NCBI GenBank assembly: GCA_037176725.1
Contig: JAZBRS010000035.1
Location: 47,440,001-47,504,000, forward strand
DNA: 64,000 bases
Direction: 5' to 3'
Source: Posidonia oceanica
Taxonomy: Eukaryota; Streptophyta; Magnoliopsida; Alismatales; Posidoniaceae
In this document: positions 20,704 to 32,780 of the stretch, piece by piece
Numbering within the stretch: the stretch's first letter is position 1
Layout: every line of letters starts with the position of its first letter
Translations under genes and position numbers: made by a program
The notes under the pieces: generated by a model
The model's input: only the letters and a program-made list of their open reading frames with translations
What the model was told of the DNA's origin: nothing
The model's database searches: none

Positions 20704-21858
20704 CTACTGATAGTACTTCTTGAGGTAGCACAAGTTGACAGGTTCAGACTGTTCGACCTGATCCATGTCCTTAAGAGTTACAGCGCCGCCCAAGAAGATC
20801 TGCTTGACCACAAAGGGGCCATGCCAATTAGGTCGGAATTTGCCTCGACCATCAGGTAAATGAATGGCGCGCAGAACAAGGTCTCCTACTTGGAAGCTTC
20901 TAGGCTGAACCTTCTTCAAGTATGATCTGGCCATTCGCTTCTGGTAACAGTGTGCATTTTGCATAGCTTGCAGCCTATGCTCATCAATCAGATTTAGTTG
21001 GACGCAGCGGTCTTCGACCCATTCTGCTTCTTCCAACCCAGCTTCCTGTAGGATCCACAGTGAGGGGATCTCTACTTCGATAGGCAGCACCGCCTCCATA
21101 CCGTATACCAGAGAGTATGGGGTGGCTCCTATTGAAGTCCGGACAGATGTCCTGTACGCCTAGAGTGCGTAAGGAAGCTTGTCGTGTCAATCCTTGTGAT
21201 TTTCCACCATCTTTTTCAAGATCTTAACCAGGTTCTTCTTGGTGAACTCTACTGCGCCGTTCATCTGCGGCCGATAAGGCGAGGATCTGTGATGCTTGAT
21301 CTTGAAGCTCTGCAGATAGTCTTCGATCCTCTTGGCAATAAAATTCGTGCCGTTATCAGAGATGAGCGCATGTGGGACCCCATACCGGGCTATGATATTA
21401 TTTATGATAAACTTTTCTGTAGCCACGGCAGTAACTGTTTTGTAGGAGGCCGCTTCCACCCACTTGGTAAAATAATCGATCACTACCAGAATGTAGCAAT
21501 GACCATTGGAAGCTGCAGGGTGGATGGCGCCAATGACATCAATCCCCCAGGTGGAGAAGGGCCACGGTGACGACATGCTATGCAATTCCTGTGGGGGCGC
21601 CCGAATGAAGTTACCATGTACTTAACAGTTGTGGCATCTGTGCATGAACCGGCAGCAGTCTGCTTCCATAGTTAGCCAAAAGTAGCCTTGAAGCATTATC
21701 TTCTTGGCAAGGAGGACGCCGTTCATGTGCAGGCCGCAAGTTCCCGCATGCACTTGAAGCATCAGCGTGTCAGCCTCCGATTTCTTCAAGCAGCGTAGGA
21801 GCATTTGATTGTATGACCTTCTGTATAGCTGTCCCGCCCTTAGTACATACTTTGACAC
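20704..21858 (-). pseudogene. pol: integrase domain of element B pol
   Basis: Integrase inserts element cDNA into the chromosome. In one frame I see the HHCC zinc region (ending CHRCHNC near 21625), the catalytic core with D in WGIDVIGAI (near 21540), D in ISDNGTNF (near 21355) and E in NGAVE (near 21245) with D,D35E spacing, and a GPF module (NWHGPFVVKQI, near 20815) before the natural terminus KKYYQ at 20704. Stops interrupt it at 21622 (TAA), 21187 (TGA) and 21160 (TAG). Element C has Gln, Trp and Trp at these codons. No frameshift is seen. Confidence 0.9.
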
Positions 21859-21948
21859 CAGACACTCTAGAGTTCTTTTATCTGCTACTGAGGTACCGGG
21901 CGGAAGGCTGCCAGACTCCAGGAAAGCTTTTATGTCATGATACCAGGG

Positions 21949-22515
21949 CTACTCCTCTGCCGGATCTGCCTCTTCTATGCTCATGCAGTGTGCAGGCTGC
22001 TCTATGCGAGTAACTGATACATCCACTGTGCTGTCTTCAGGTATATTGAGCCAGGACGCCAGGGTTGCCAACGCATCTGCATATGTATTCCTTGCTCGGT
22101 TCATGTATGTGAAGCGGATGCTTGCAAATTCTTCTATTAGCTTCAGCTGGTGTTTGTGATATGGCAGTAACTTTGGATCCTTTGTCTTCCAATCGCCATT
22201 CACTTGAGAAATCACCAGCATGGCGTCACCATGCACAAGCAGCTTCTGTACCTCATGCTCAAGGGCAACATTCAGTCCTAGGATGCACGCTTCATACTCT
22301 GCCTCGTTGTTGGTGCATTTGAAGGTTAGCTTCCTTGCGAAGGGAATCATCTGTCCCTGAGGCGTTGTCAGCTCTGCGCTTATGCCTCGACCCTTCTTGT
22401 TCACAGCACCATCGAAGTATAACTGCCACTGCTCTTGATCTTCAGGGTCTTTCTCCTCAGAGTCCTCTATTGCAAAAAGAATGTCTTCGTCTGGGAACTG
22501 TGTCTGGAGTGGCTA
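21949..22515 (-). pseudogene. pol: second (archaeal-type) RNase H domain of element B pol
   Basis: This domain would degrade RNA in RNA:DNA hybrids during reverse transcription. Its features match the RVT_3 / archaeal-like RNase H of Tat elements: YFDG (near 22420), NNEAEYEACILGL (near 22310), HGDAMLVISQ (near 22220) and the ADALATLAS region (near 22065), which supply the acidic residues. Stops lie at 22513 (TAG, where C has CAG) and 21949 (TAG). Following a Gypsy RNase H, it is a hallmark of the Tat clade. Confidence 0.87.
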
Positions 22516-22617
22516 GTATTCAGGCAGAGGAAAATCAGCAAGATGGTCTGCCATGGCTTGGCCCTTCATGGACTTCTGAGTGACAAAGGTGATGTCGTAC
22601 TGAGACAGTAGCACCTG

Positions 22618-23928
22618 TCACTTAACACATCTGCCTACCATGGCCGGCTTCTGAAAGAGGAACTTGATAGGATCATGCCGGCACAAGAGCTGAACTAGGT
22701 ATGCCATCATGTAGTGCCTTAGTTTCTGTGCAGCCCAGACAAGAGATAGGCAGGTCTTCTCTATTGTGATGTACCTGGCTTCGCATTCATTGAACTTCTT
22801 ACTCAGGTAATAAATGGCGCGCTCCTTTCTACCTGTCTCATTATGTTGGCCCAAGACGGCGCCCATGGAATGCTGCGTGGTAGAAAGGTAAAGAAGCAAA
22901 GGTCTCCCTAGTGTAGGAGAAACCAGGACAGGAGGCTTGATCAACAGCTGCTTGATTTTGTCAAATGCAGCCTGGCACTCCTCGCTCCAATCGATCTGTG
23001 CATTCTTCTTCAGGAGCTTGAATATTGGCTCGCAGATGGGCGTAAGCTGTGCAATGAAATGACTGATATATTGTAAACGCCCTAGCAAGCCCCTGACCTC
23101 CTTTTCAGTCCTAGGGGGTGGCATGTCCACGATGGCTTTTGCCTTCATTGGGTCTACTTCAATCCCCCTTTGGCTAACAATGTAGCCCAGAAGTTTGCCA
23201 GAAGACACTCCAAATACACACTTGTTGGGGTTGAGGTGCAGCTTATACTTTCTCAAGCGGTCAAAGAGCTTCTTCAAACAGGCAAGGTGATCCTCAGGCT
23301 CCTTGGTTTTGGCAATCATATCATCTACATAGACCTCCACTTCTTGGTGCATGAGGTCGTGGAAAAGTGCAGTCATGGCCCTCTGATAGGTTGCGCCAGC
23401 ATTCTTTAGCCCAAACGGCATAACTTTGTAGCAGAAGACTCCCTAGGGGGTGATGAATGAAGTTTTTTCCATGTCTTCTTTTGCCATTTTGATTTGGTTA
23501 TAACCGGAGAAGTCGTCCATGAAGGAAAGCATCTCGTGACCCGCAGTATTGTCGACTAAGACGTCAATATGGGGTAATGGGAAATCGTCCTTGGGACTCG
23601 CCTTGTTCAGGTCCTTATAGTTGATACAAATCCGGACTCGACCATCTTTCTTGGGCACAGGCACAATGTTCGCAAGCCACTCAGGATAAAGGATGACCTT
23701 CAGGAAATTGACATTGTGCTGCTTCATGATCTCTTCTTTGATCATGAGCAGCCACTGCGGTCGCAATCATCTCAGTTTCTGCTTTACTGGCTTGGCATCT
23801 GGATTCAAGGGCAGGTTGTGCACCACTATCTCGACATCGAGGCCGACCATGTCCTCGTAGCTCCAAGCGAAGACATCCGCATACTCTTTCAGGAATGCGA
23901 TGAACTCATCTTTGGCCTGGGATGACAG
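22618..23928 (-). pseudogene. pol: reverse transcriptase and Gypsy RNase H of element B pol
   Basis: RT copies the RNA genome into DNA. Visible blocks, in order, are VPVPKKDGR (near 23650), the FMDDFSGYNQ catalytic Asp (near 23510), MPFGLKNAGATYQRAM (23421 down), YVDD at 23320-23331, and LGYIVSQRGIEV. The adjacent Gypsy RNase H contains SMGAVLGQ and AIYYLSKKF, but has LLLYLST where a catalytic Asp would be expected, so it is probably inactive. Stops are at about 23771 (TGA), 23443 (TAG, Trp in C) and 22618 (TGA, Trp in C). The frame is otherwise intact. Confidence 0.92.
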
Positions 23929-26046
23929 CTAGGCACTGATATGGACCTCTCTAGCTTCTTCAATTGTGCCGATATTGACAACCTCTGTTTCTTCTTCAAC
24001 ATGGAGGTTGGGACCTTCTAGATCGTCGTCATAGGGCCAGAACTCGGTCAATGGTTCATCATTCTCGTCCTCGCCCGTATCATCCTCCCCTCCATATGCG
24101 ATAAGCTCCGAGAGGATCTCTTTCTCAAAAGTGGGGTTTGTGATATCGAAAGAGTGTATATGTTTCGCTGCTTGGCCCTAGTGATGCTTCAGGATGGTCA
24201 CACTTATTTGAGTGTTCTTGTATCCTCGGTGCGCGACCTCCGTCCTGGCAACTTCCTCTACCTGCTCTGGCCTGGCAGATTCTGCTAAGCGCTCTGCCAC
24301 TGACTCTGCTGATGGTTCTGCTGATTCTGTCAATGACGCTGCTGATGGCCCTACTGCTGAGGCTGCTGATAACTCTGTTACTGATGCTGCTTTCAGCTCT
24401 GTTACTGCCTGGACTGTTGGCTCAGTTGCTGTCTGCGCGGCCAATGTTTCCTCCTCCACGTCTTCTAGTGTACTTGCAGAGGGTATGCCAGACTGGCAAC
24501 TGATCTAGGTACTACCGCTTGCTACACTGCCTGAGTGGGGCATGTGCTGCACAAACCACCTAGACCCGCCTTGTGGTTGCAGAGTGATGAGCTCATCCGA
24601 TCTAGTAGAGTCCGCTGTTGCTGAGTCTTCTTCTAAGACCATGATAAAGGCATGGTCTTCCTGCAGGGGAGGGTCCGTAACCACGGCTTTCCCTTTCCTT
24701 TCCGCTGTTTGGTGCTCTGCTAGGTCCTCTACTAGCGACTTGAGCTGTTCCTGGTATAGTAGCTCTAAATCTCCCATCCATGAGTCAACCTGGGCTTTTG
24801 CCGCCGCTCCTTCCTCCTCATCCGAGGGTGAGTCGACGTAGTAGGCGCCGGGGGCCTCTAGCTCTGGCCCGGTTGCTAGATGTACCACCGTCCTGAATGC
24901 TTGCATTGTCTGGCCTACGAGCACGCCTGATTGCGGCGGCTTCAAGATCGGAGATCCAAACAGATCGGTCGGCAGGGCCACAGATGGGTGCGCTGCCAAG
25001 GTCACTACTGCAGTTGGAGGGTAGGCAAAGCTGCTCTTCTGAGGGCCCAATGGCTGGGAGGCTGCGTTGCTCAACTGGACCCCTGCATCTAGTAGTGACA
25101 GTGAGGGTGTGGCCTTTGACGCCATGGGGGCCTGCCACAAGGGTTGCTGTATTGTGGCAGGAAGATGTGTAGCGGACGGCGCCGACTGCATTCTCTGTGA
25201 TGCAGCTGCTGAAGTGGGCCGAGTCGCGCTGCTGGCTAAACTAGCTGACTGACCCTCCAGAGAGGGTGACAGCTATACTGATGCGACTGCGGCCGCAAGC
25301 GGACTGGCTAACTATGCCTGAAGGGGTGTCCCTGACTTCTGAGCAGCCACTGCTGGTGGTGCTTGTGATGCTGATGTGGCTGCAGAAATGTGAAAGCTTG
25401 TCAGTCCTGCCACAGGGCCTGTTAAGTTGGCTACTGTATCTGTTGAGGGTAAGGCCAAACAAATCGACCGAGGTGCCTCCGTGCCGATCAGAGCTTTGCC
25501 ACAAGTTTGGGCAGCCTCTACTGCGCCAGACTGCTCCTCATCCGAGTAGTAGTCCTCAATGCAAACCCATTCTTCTATCGGCACTGCGGCTTGACCATCA
25601 ATTGAACCCAGAATACCTACACTGGTGAAGTTAGTGAGGTCCCTGGGGATGACCGTCTTCTGATTCTTCAGCTGAAAGCAATCATCTTTGTTGGGCTTGG
25701 GCTCGTAACCGAGACCTTCTACTTTTCTCTTCTCCTTTACTATGATCGGCTCTACAATCCCCTGGCCGTATCGCCCAAGCGGTGTGCCCTTAACGTAACC
25801 CCATCTGTGACAGACATTCTCGACCATTTGAAAGGGGTTATTGTGATCGGCCAAGGAGTTGATGCGTTCAAGATCAGGAATGAAGTTAACCGGCACACAC
25901 CGATTAACGCGATACAAAGCATCGGAGGTTTCAGGGTCAAAGGGGATGGTTTGTGAAGAGACAGGGGAGACTGCCTTAATCCGCTCCTTCTCAAAGTTCT
26001 CCGCCATGACGACAATGACATCGTCGCTGTGGCGGTACTTTATCAT
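23929..26046 (-). pseudogene. pol: protease-RT linker of element B pol
   Basis: This long linker stays in the pol frame. It is rich in Ser, Ala, Glu and Thr (SVAERLAES-type runs near 24250-24420) and in acidic stretches. It ends in the EYADVFAWSYEDM motif that precedes RT in Gypsy elements (near 23880). TAG stops lie at 25312, 25273, 24505, 24178 and 23929. At 24505 and 24178 element C has Gln. No catalytic motif is visible. Confidence 0.75.
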
Positions 26047-27273
26047 GCGATGGAGGGTCGAGGGGAGGACCTGATGCTTGTGGAGCTAAGGGCGCCCAAG
26101 TAGAAAATTAAAATTTGGCTTCAAGTCGACGACGTAGAATTCTACATCGAATACGACCGGGCCAATGGTAAGAGGAATAATCAGAATCCCTAGAGCATCA
26201 TGGTGGGTATTGTCAAAAGTTGTCATTCCCTTTATAGCTGGAGTGATATCCTCGGCTTTGAATTTGAGCTTTGTTGCAATACGCAAGGGGCAGACATTAA
26301 GGCCTGACCCGTTATCAACCAGCGTGAGGGAAATGCGAAAGTTTTTGAACTGAATCGTGACGAACAAGGGTTGGTTGTGATTAATCCCTGCCGGAGGCAA
26401 TTCATCACTCGTAAAAGAGATGATCTGAGGCTCCGCAATCATCCCTACTATGCTTTCCAAGGCTGAAGGTTCAATAGTCTGGGACACATGGGCAGCATGG
26501 AACACGCGAAGAAAAGCTTCGCGGTGTTCAGCAGAGGTGTGTATCAGGTCCCAAATGGAAATGTCGGCTTTAACCTTCTTAAGCTGAGAGGTAATGTCAG
26601 TCTTGGGTTGGTTCTTCTTGGCAGTAGGAGGGGTGGCTTTGGTGGCAAGCTCTAAAGAAACGGTTACAGGGGGTTGGCTATAGGTCTGGCCTGCTATGGG
26701 TTGGCTAGAGGTCTGGCCTACTATAGGTTGGCTAGAGGTCTGGTCTACTATGGGTTGGCTAAAGGGTGGGGGCACAGTAGGTTCTGGATAGTTTGGCCTA
26801 ACCGTCGGCGCTGGGGGTCTATAGACCCTCCCCGATCGCGTTAGTTCCGCACACATTTCTGTAGCGTAGTTGTATGATACGCGATGGGTGTCCTGAGTTA
26901 AATCAATAACCACAGGCGCACGTGCTACGAGCACAGGAGGGGCTGCAGGGGTGCCTATTGGATACTCGGGAGATGGGTAAGCTTGTTGGGGAGGGAAGGC
27001 AGGGGTAGGCTGAGGTCTGCCTAAAAGGTGTACAGGGGATCCTAACTGAGGCCGTCCTAAGAGATGGACAGGGGATCTAGGCTGGGCCCTAGCTAGGAGG
27101 TGTACAGGGGGTTGAGCATGTGGAAGCACAGCGGGCGACGCGAAGGAGCACTCCAGCCTGGCACGTGGTCGGATCATGTGAACTCCCGACTCGGAGCCGG
27201 CAACAGCCGCAAGATAAAGATTAACAGGAAAGGGCTCAGAGATATCAGAGATGAGTTCAGAAGGGTCTACCAC
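26047..27273 (-). pseudogene. pol: protease domain of element B
   Basis: This would be an aspartic retropepsin that matures Gag and Pol. After a Pro-rich region with a short repeat (HLLGRPQ / VHLLARAQ, near 27000-27110) and SQPIVGQT-like repeats (26670-26770), the core shows LVDNGSGLNVCPL near 26300. This is a D-N-G-S catalytic motif in place of D-T/S-G, followed by FDVEFYVVD and the C-terminal NFLLGRP. The TAG at 26086 replaces the Trp expected after LLGRP. It is in a different frame from gag, overlapping its end by 17 nt, so expression would need a frameshift or splicing. Confidence 0.82.
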
Positions 27274-29510
27274 CGACGTGGTACTCAGAAGGGAAAAGAG
27301 AGTGAATTCCTAAGGTTCCCGCATCTCCCGGATAAGAGTGCTCCAGTAGAGGTTGGCAGACGATGCTGGAATGAGGAGGAACAAATGAATGAGCAGATGC
27401 ATGTGTGGGTGTATGAGTGGATGCCTTGTGGGTGTCGATCACATTCGTTCCTGATTCGATCACGTCCTGATTAGCATTCCGCAGGGTGAAGCAATTGTCC
27501 GTCAAATGCCCGACGCTTCGATGGAAATTGCAAAAGAGGTTCGCCTTATACCAATGCGGCAAGGGATTTGGGGGCGGGCGAACCACTGGGAATCTTAGGA
27601 ACGATGCAACCTTTGGCAAGATGGCAGTCAGCAGTTCCACCAGTGGGGCGAACTTCCGCTTCTCAGTGGGTGGCCGTCTTTGCCTTGGGTATTGGCCTTG
27701 CTGAACCGGTGCGGTGGGATAGACCGGTCGAGCGGTGGTGGTGATCTGTGGTGTGGGGGGATTCCTAGGTCTAGGAGCATACACCATCTAAGCTGGGGCA
27801 GGCCAAGACGCCAGATGAACAGGCGCAGCAGGGGAATCGACGATTGCAACAGCGGTCTTCGGAGAGTCTTTCTTCTTGGGACAATTGTTGTTGCTACCAC
27901 TGTTGTTGTTGGAGGTGCTGCTGTTGGCGCTGTTACTGCTGGTCGTGGCCTGCTTAGCGAACGCAGAGAGAGCAGGGAAGTTGCCACTCCGCAACGAACT
28001 CTCCACGCGCGCTCTAGCTCGGATTAGTGCTGCAAAAGTAGTGACAGGTTGAATGCTAAGCAGAGCCCCGAGAGATGGCTGTGCCCCCTTGATAACGATC
28101 TCAATAGACTCCTCGTCAAAGGGTCTATCTCGGACTTGTGAAGCAAGGGTGTGCCAGCAGCCGACGTACTCCCCGAACGGCTAGCTGGGATTCTGCTTGG
28201 TTGCGACCAGGTCCGCGTGCTTTGGGACCAGGTCGAGGTTGAAGGAATATTGTTCCAAGAATGCCTGACTGAGGTCGTTCCAAGTCTTGATGGCTGACAT
28301 ATCAAGTGAGGTGAACCACTTAAGTGTCGGCCCGGTCAAGTTTTTCTAGAACAGGCGGATCAGCAATCTCTCGTCAGCCTGGAGCTAAGCGAGATCACCA
28401 CAATACGCCTTCAGATGTGCTATGGGACAGCCCCTACCATTATATTTATCAAAGTCCAGGATTTTAAACTTCGAAGAGAGTACCACCTCTGGAAAGCAGC
28501 AGAGACCCTGCACTAGTCGTAGTGCCTTCTCCAAGACGTCCATCCTGTTATTGATGGGGTCTGGATTTGCTGCCATAAGAGAGGGATCGGCAGGGGTAGC
28601 GAGCACATACACCGAGTGGGTCGCACCTAAGTGCTCCTCTGGATCTACCATAGCGTCGCCTGGTGGAGCAACGGGATGGCCGGCGTATCTGTGCGCTGGT
28701 ACGGTGTATGATGGAATGTATGCAAGATTCTGGACCTGATGCAGGGAAGGAGGATAAATGACATGCTGTGCAGTGGAAGGTGTAGTGTGCTGGAGCATCA
28801 GTTGCTGCCCAGGCGGGGTGCCAGACAGCGAGCCAGTGGGATACTGTGCTCCAACCAGCCCGAAGGACTGGCCACCAGGTGGCGGAGGTGCATGCTGTGC
28901 TGTGTGTTGTGCTGTAGGAGGCGGAAACCGGGCCCCCATCGTCGGAACCGTGAGCAGTTGAGACAATGGTCTAGGTGGAGGTGTAGTGGCAAATGTATGA
29001 TATGCAGGAACTGGCCGCAGGGGAACCTCAAGAGCAATAGGAATGAAGGAGGGACGAACCGATAGAGCCATGCCCTATAGTCTCTAGGTGAGCTCCATCA
29101 GGTGCTGGTACTGTGCCTCAAGCGTCCCGTCAACAGGAACGCTGAAGTGCAGTGCCGACGAGGGATGAGAAGCAAGTGGCATGGACACAGACTGTCCAGG
29201 GGAAAAAGGTCCTACAGCAAGAGTTGCAGCAGCAGCAGAAGGGGCGTCAGGGGTGACGTATACCTGAGAAGGAGGGGTCAAAGGCGTCTCCAGAACGCGA
29301 GTGATGATCACCAAGATGGACTCGGCGACCAGATACGGAGGGGCAGATGTCTGCCAATGCCCCAGGACGAACTGGGATACCAAAGGCATCAGGGGGAAAC
29401 CCTGGCGTCACAGGGGGCACAAAGGGAGCTGAAGTGGCAACCAGAGGGGCCAAAGCGGAAACTCCCTCCGTGACAAGAGTAAGAAGAGGCTCACTAACAA
29501 ACTGGGCCAT
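27257..29510 (-). pseudogene. gag: gag of element B (stops and one frameshift)
   Basis: Gag forms the RNA-packaging particle. The N-terminus begins MAQFVSEP at 29510, equivalent to MAQRTIEP in C at 57913, then changes frame near 29347-29389. The main frame runs to 27257. A Pro/Gln/Ala-rich region leads to the gag core FDKYNGRGCP...HLKAYCGDL (near 28395-28460) and the KWFTSLD and FLEQYSFNLD blocks. A C-x2-H-x4-H-x4-C knuckle (CNFHRSVGHLTDNC) follows near 27480-27525. Stops lie at 29084, 28385, about 28346, about 28181 and 27788, all TAG; several correspond to Gln in A. Confidence 0.83.
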
Positions 29511-30839
29511 TGCTGACCGAGAGCGCGTAAGGATAGGGCTGTGATAAGGAAAAAGAGGACAAGTCCTAGTAGGAGCTATCGTCGCAAAAGTGGATAGCTC
29601 AGAAGGGAATGGTCGCGAACAAAGGTTGCAACAGGGGTGTTAGTAGGGGACATTACTCAAGCTCCAGCAAGGGAACTCGCTTACCGATCTCTGCTGACAC
29701 AAACAGAAACAAGCAGGGATTAGAAACTGAAAGAAAGATGCAAATGTATTAAATTAGTGGCATGAATGACATGTATGCTTTCTAGCATGCTCTCCCTCAC
29801 CAATCTAGTGTATCCTAGTAGGTAGCCTACTTCGGGTACTTACAGGTGTACAAGTCACCGACTCAGGTCAAAAAAAGTAGGTCCCCTATCTAAATCCTAG
29901 CCAGAGCTCAGGTGATAACAGGGTGGTGCGTTGGTGGCCCTGACCCCGCCAAAGCGTGGGTAGTACCCTCCACTAGCACCGACATGACCCTTGGACAAGG
30001 GGGGACAGACCGACTGACTTGGGCCATGCCAAAAGCAGTGGAACAAGAGGTCAGGACCGTCCTTCGCAGACTGATAGGTGGACTCAGATGAGAGGATGCA
30101 TGCCCTATATGATGCTTCATGCAAATGATTAGAGCTTTTTTATCTTGCGTGTTTTATTAACTCAAAGAGGGTGCAGGTTTGTTGAGGTCTCTAGTTGTTC
30201 CTAGAACTTCTTTTTACTTGCCATTTTTAGTTAGCCACAGGGAAAGCAATCAGTCTCTACTATCCTAGACATGGCATGTGCAAAAAGGGAAGAAAATCAA
30301 TCAAGCATGGCAGGCAAACAACAAGCATCACTGCAAAAAGCAAGTGCATGGTATGTGTAAGTATTTGTAAGCATAATAGTGAAAGGGAAACATTCATCAT
30401 ATCAAAAGGCATTTATACCGGCCATGTGCGTGTGTAGTGGCATAGCAAGTGTGTAAAAGAAGCATTCATCACTCAAAAAGCATGTATTGTTGCCAAGCAA
30501 GTATGTAGGCATGCATTATGCGAGAAATAAAGCAATAATAAGCCAACAGATAAAGAAAGTAAAGACAGGTAAGCAGTAAAGCAAATAAGAATAGAGCAAA
30601 GGATAAAGCATGTAAACAAGCGAGAAAGCCAAAGCAGAGAAAGCAGAGCAAACAATAAGGCATGTCAGGGCAAAGCAGGCAAAGAAGTGCAAAACCCAAG
30701 CAGAGTTACCACAATGCGACTCGCTAGGAATTGGCACAAGGGAGCAAACAAACAGGCAAAGGGTGCAAAGGCACAAGGCAAGCAAAGAAAGCAAAACCTA
30801 AGCGGCGAAAAAGCCAAAAACAAAAGTCGGAGTCTAACA
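29511..30839 (-). other. leader of element B
   Basis: Non-coding. The block at 29790-30160 is conserved with A and C. 30270-30830 is AG/CA-rich. A splice-like CAG near 29695 and a donor-like CGGTAAGC near 29681 lie just upstream of gag. Confidence 0.6.
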
Positions 30840-30857
30840 TCCCCAGCAGAGTCGCCA
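30840..30857 (-). promoter_or_regulatory. primer binding site of element B
   Basis: The minus strand reads TGGCGACTCTGCTGGGGA, one base after the LTR end ATTACTATA. It differs from A's PBS at one position. Confidence 0.88.
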
Positions 30858-32514
30858 CTATAGTAATCCCGATGTTCAGATCGTCCATGTACGCTGCCAA
30901 AACTCGCGTGCACCAATCGGAATCAGGTTCACTATTAGCGGGTGTATCCGAGAAGGAAGACTTGACTCGAAAACACTTAAAAAATGGAGAAAAGGGAAGA
31001 AAAGGGGAAGATAAGACAAATCAGAGTTGCCATCGTGTCTATTAAGTCGGGAGACAAGGAAAACCGAGGAAATGCATGAATAAACACACAAAACCAAGCA
31101 AAAGATGCAATGCGATGCAATGCACATGAAATGAGATGCAATGAGAAGCAAATGATGTGACTCGTGCCTAGGATAAGGGCAATATGGTCATTGCGGGCCA
31201 TGAGAAAGGGCAAGGACTCCTGTTACGTGCAGGGAAGGTGTTAGGCACTCCCGACATGCTCGAGAATCGGTCTTTCTAGGCTTACGCTCGCATACGCAGG
31301 GAAATGCATGCTTTGAATGTCGAAGTGCCATAAATGCCTAATTAGATGCTCAAAGGTGTGCTCTAAGTGATGAAATGCGTGCAAGGAATTAAACGTGCTA
31401 TCTAAGCACTCAACAACGCTGTCTGTGTTCCGAACCGGGCGAACCCTGGTTCGTGAGAACTCCAGGCAGTAAGCATCATTGCCCTAAATGCAAATGCAAG
31501 CGATAAAACAAAACAGCGGTGAAACCATACACATGCAAGCGACATGCAAAGGAAAGCAACAGCAAACATGCAAAACGGTGCAAGAAACGAAAGTAGGGGC
31601 GCAAAACGGTGTGAGAGCAAACGAAAAGGGAAGCGAGCACGCAAAACGGTGCGAAAATAGGTGAAAGCAGATGCTGGCATGCAAAACAGTGCAAGAGCGA
31701 AGGAAAACAAGCAATGCAAGTGTGGGAACAAAACATCATAAAAACTATGCAATGCAGATGCGAAAACATGAAAAGGGGAAAAATAAAACAAGTAAAGAGA
31801 GGCAAGCGGTGTAAGTGTGAAAACAAACACTGGTTAAGGACCGCACGATGCAGGTGTGAAGACCCGCAAAGGGGAAAGAAAGCAAGCAGAGGGATCACAA
31901 CTATCCTGTGATTGTTTCCCACTACACCGTCCCACAATGTGTCTCGCACACTGCCCAAAGCTCGCGGTGCAATCGAATCATGGAAAAGGGGGAAGAAGGC
32001 CGCGATCAGTAGTGAATCCAGGGAAATCTCAACCCAAAGACACTAAGAAAATGTGAAAAGAGGAAGTAGAGTGGATAGGCAAGAGGGGAAGCCCTAATCT
32101 ACATGCAAAGAAAACGCAGTGTGAAAACAATGCATGCAATGCAAGTGACATGTAACAAGGTGCTATGCAGTGATTCAGAAGGCCTTACCTTGGAGATTTG
32201 AGGCCTGATCAGAGGTAAACTTGGTCAGCATGGAAGTCTGCTCCACCAGAATGGTCCGGGTAACTTGGTTGCGAAGATCCGGCGGTCCGATCGGGAGTTA
32301 CACAGGCCTCAAGATCAGAAGACCCAAGAACCAAGGAAAGGAAGGGATCTAAGTGCAAAAAGTCCCTAGGGGTGTGCAGAACAGGGCCTCCCACATATAA
32401 GGGAACTAAAGGTGCTCAAAGTGTGCTAAGATGCTAAGTGCAATGATGTATGGGTGCAATGCATGTAAAAATGCAAGAAAATGACCTAAATGTAATTAAA
32501 ATGCAAACCTAGGG

Positions 32515-32780
32515 GCCTGGATGAAACTAAATGCAAACTTAGGGACCTATGTGCAATGATTTTAAAAAGATAGGGACCCAGATGCAACTAAATGCAAAGC
32601 CAGGGGCCTATATGCAATGATTTTGAAAAGATAGGGACTTGGATGCAACTAAATGAAAAGCCAGGGGCCTATATGCAATGATTTTGAAAAGATAGGGACC
32701 TCGATGCAACTAAATGCAAAGCCAGGGGCCTATATGCAATATTTTGAAAAGTTAGAGACCTGGATGCAAATAAAAGCAAA
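32515..32780. repeat. ~60-bp tandem repeat in LTR of element B
   Basis: Four to five copies of a unit containing AAATGCAAAGCCAGGGGCC, then ATGCAATGATTTTGAAAAG and ATAGGGACC. Looser ATGCAATTTT / GCAGGG words continue in the related LTRs at 43200-43580, 61190-61570 and 38800-39160. Confidence 0.8.

Noticed and set aside
21184..21570. Plus-strand frames opposite RT, RNase H and integrase (also 53388-53774 and 54360-54812)
   Set aside because: Shadows of the conserved minus-strand pol frame.
20704..27273. Programmed stop readthrough as the reason for the many TAG codons in B
   Set aside because: C keeps sense codons at the comparable sites, and stops fall inside catalytic domains; mutation is simpler.
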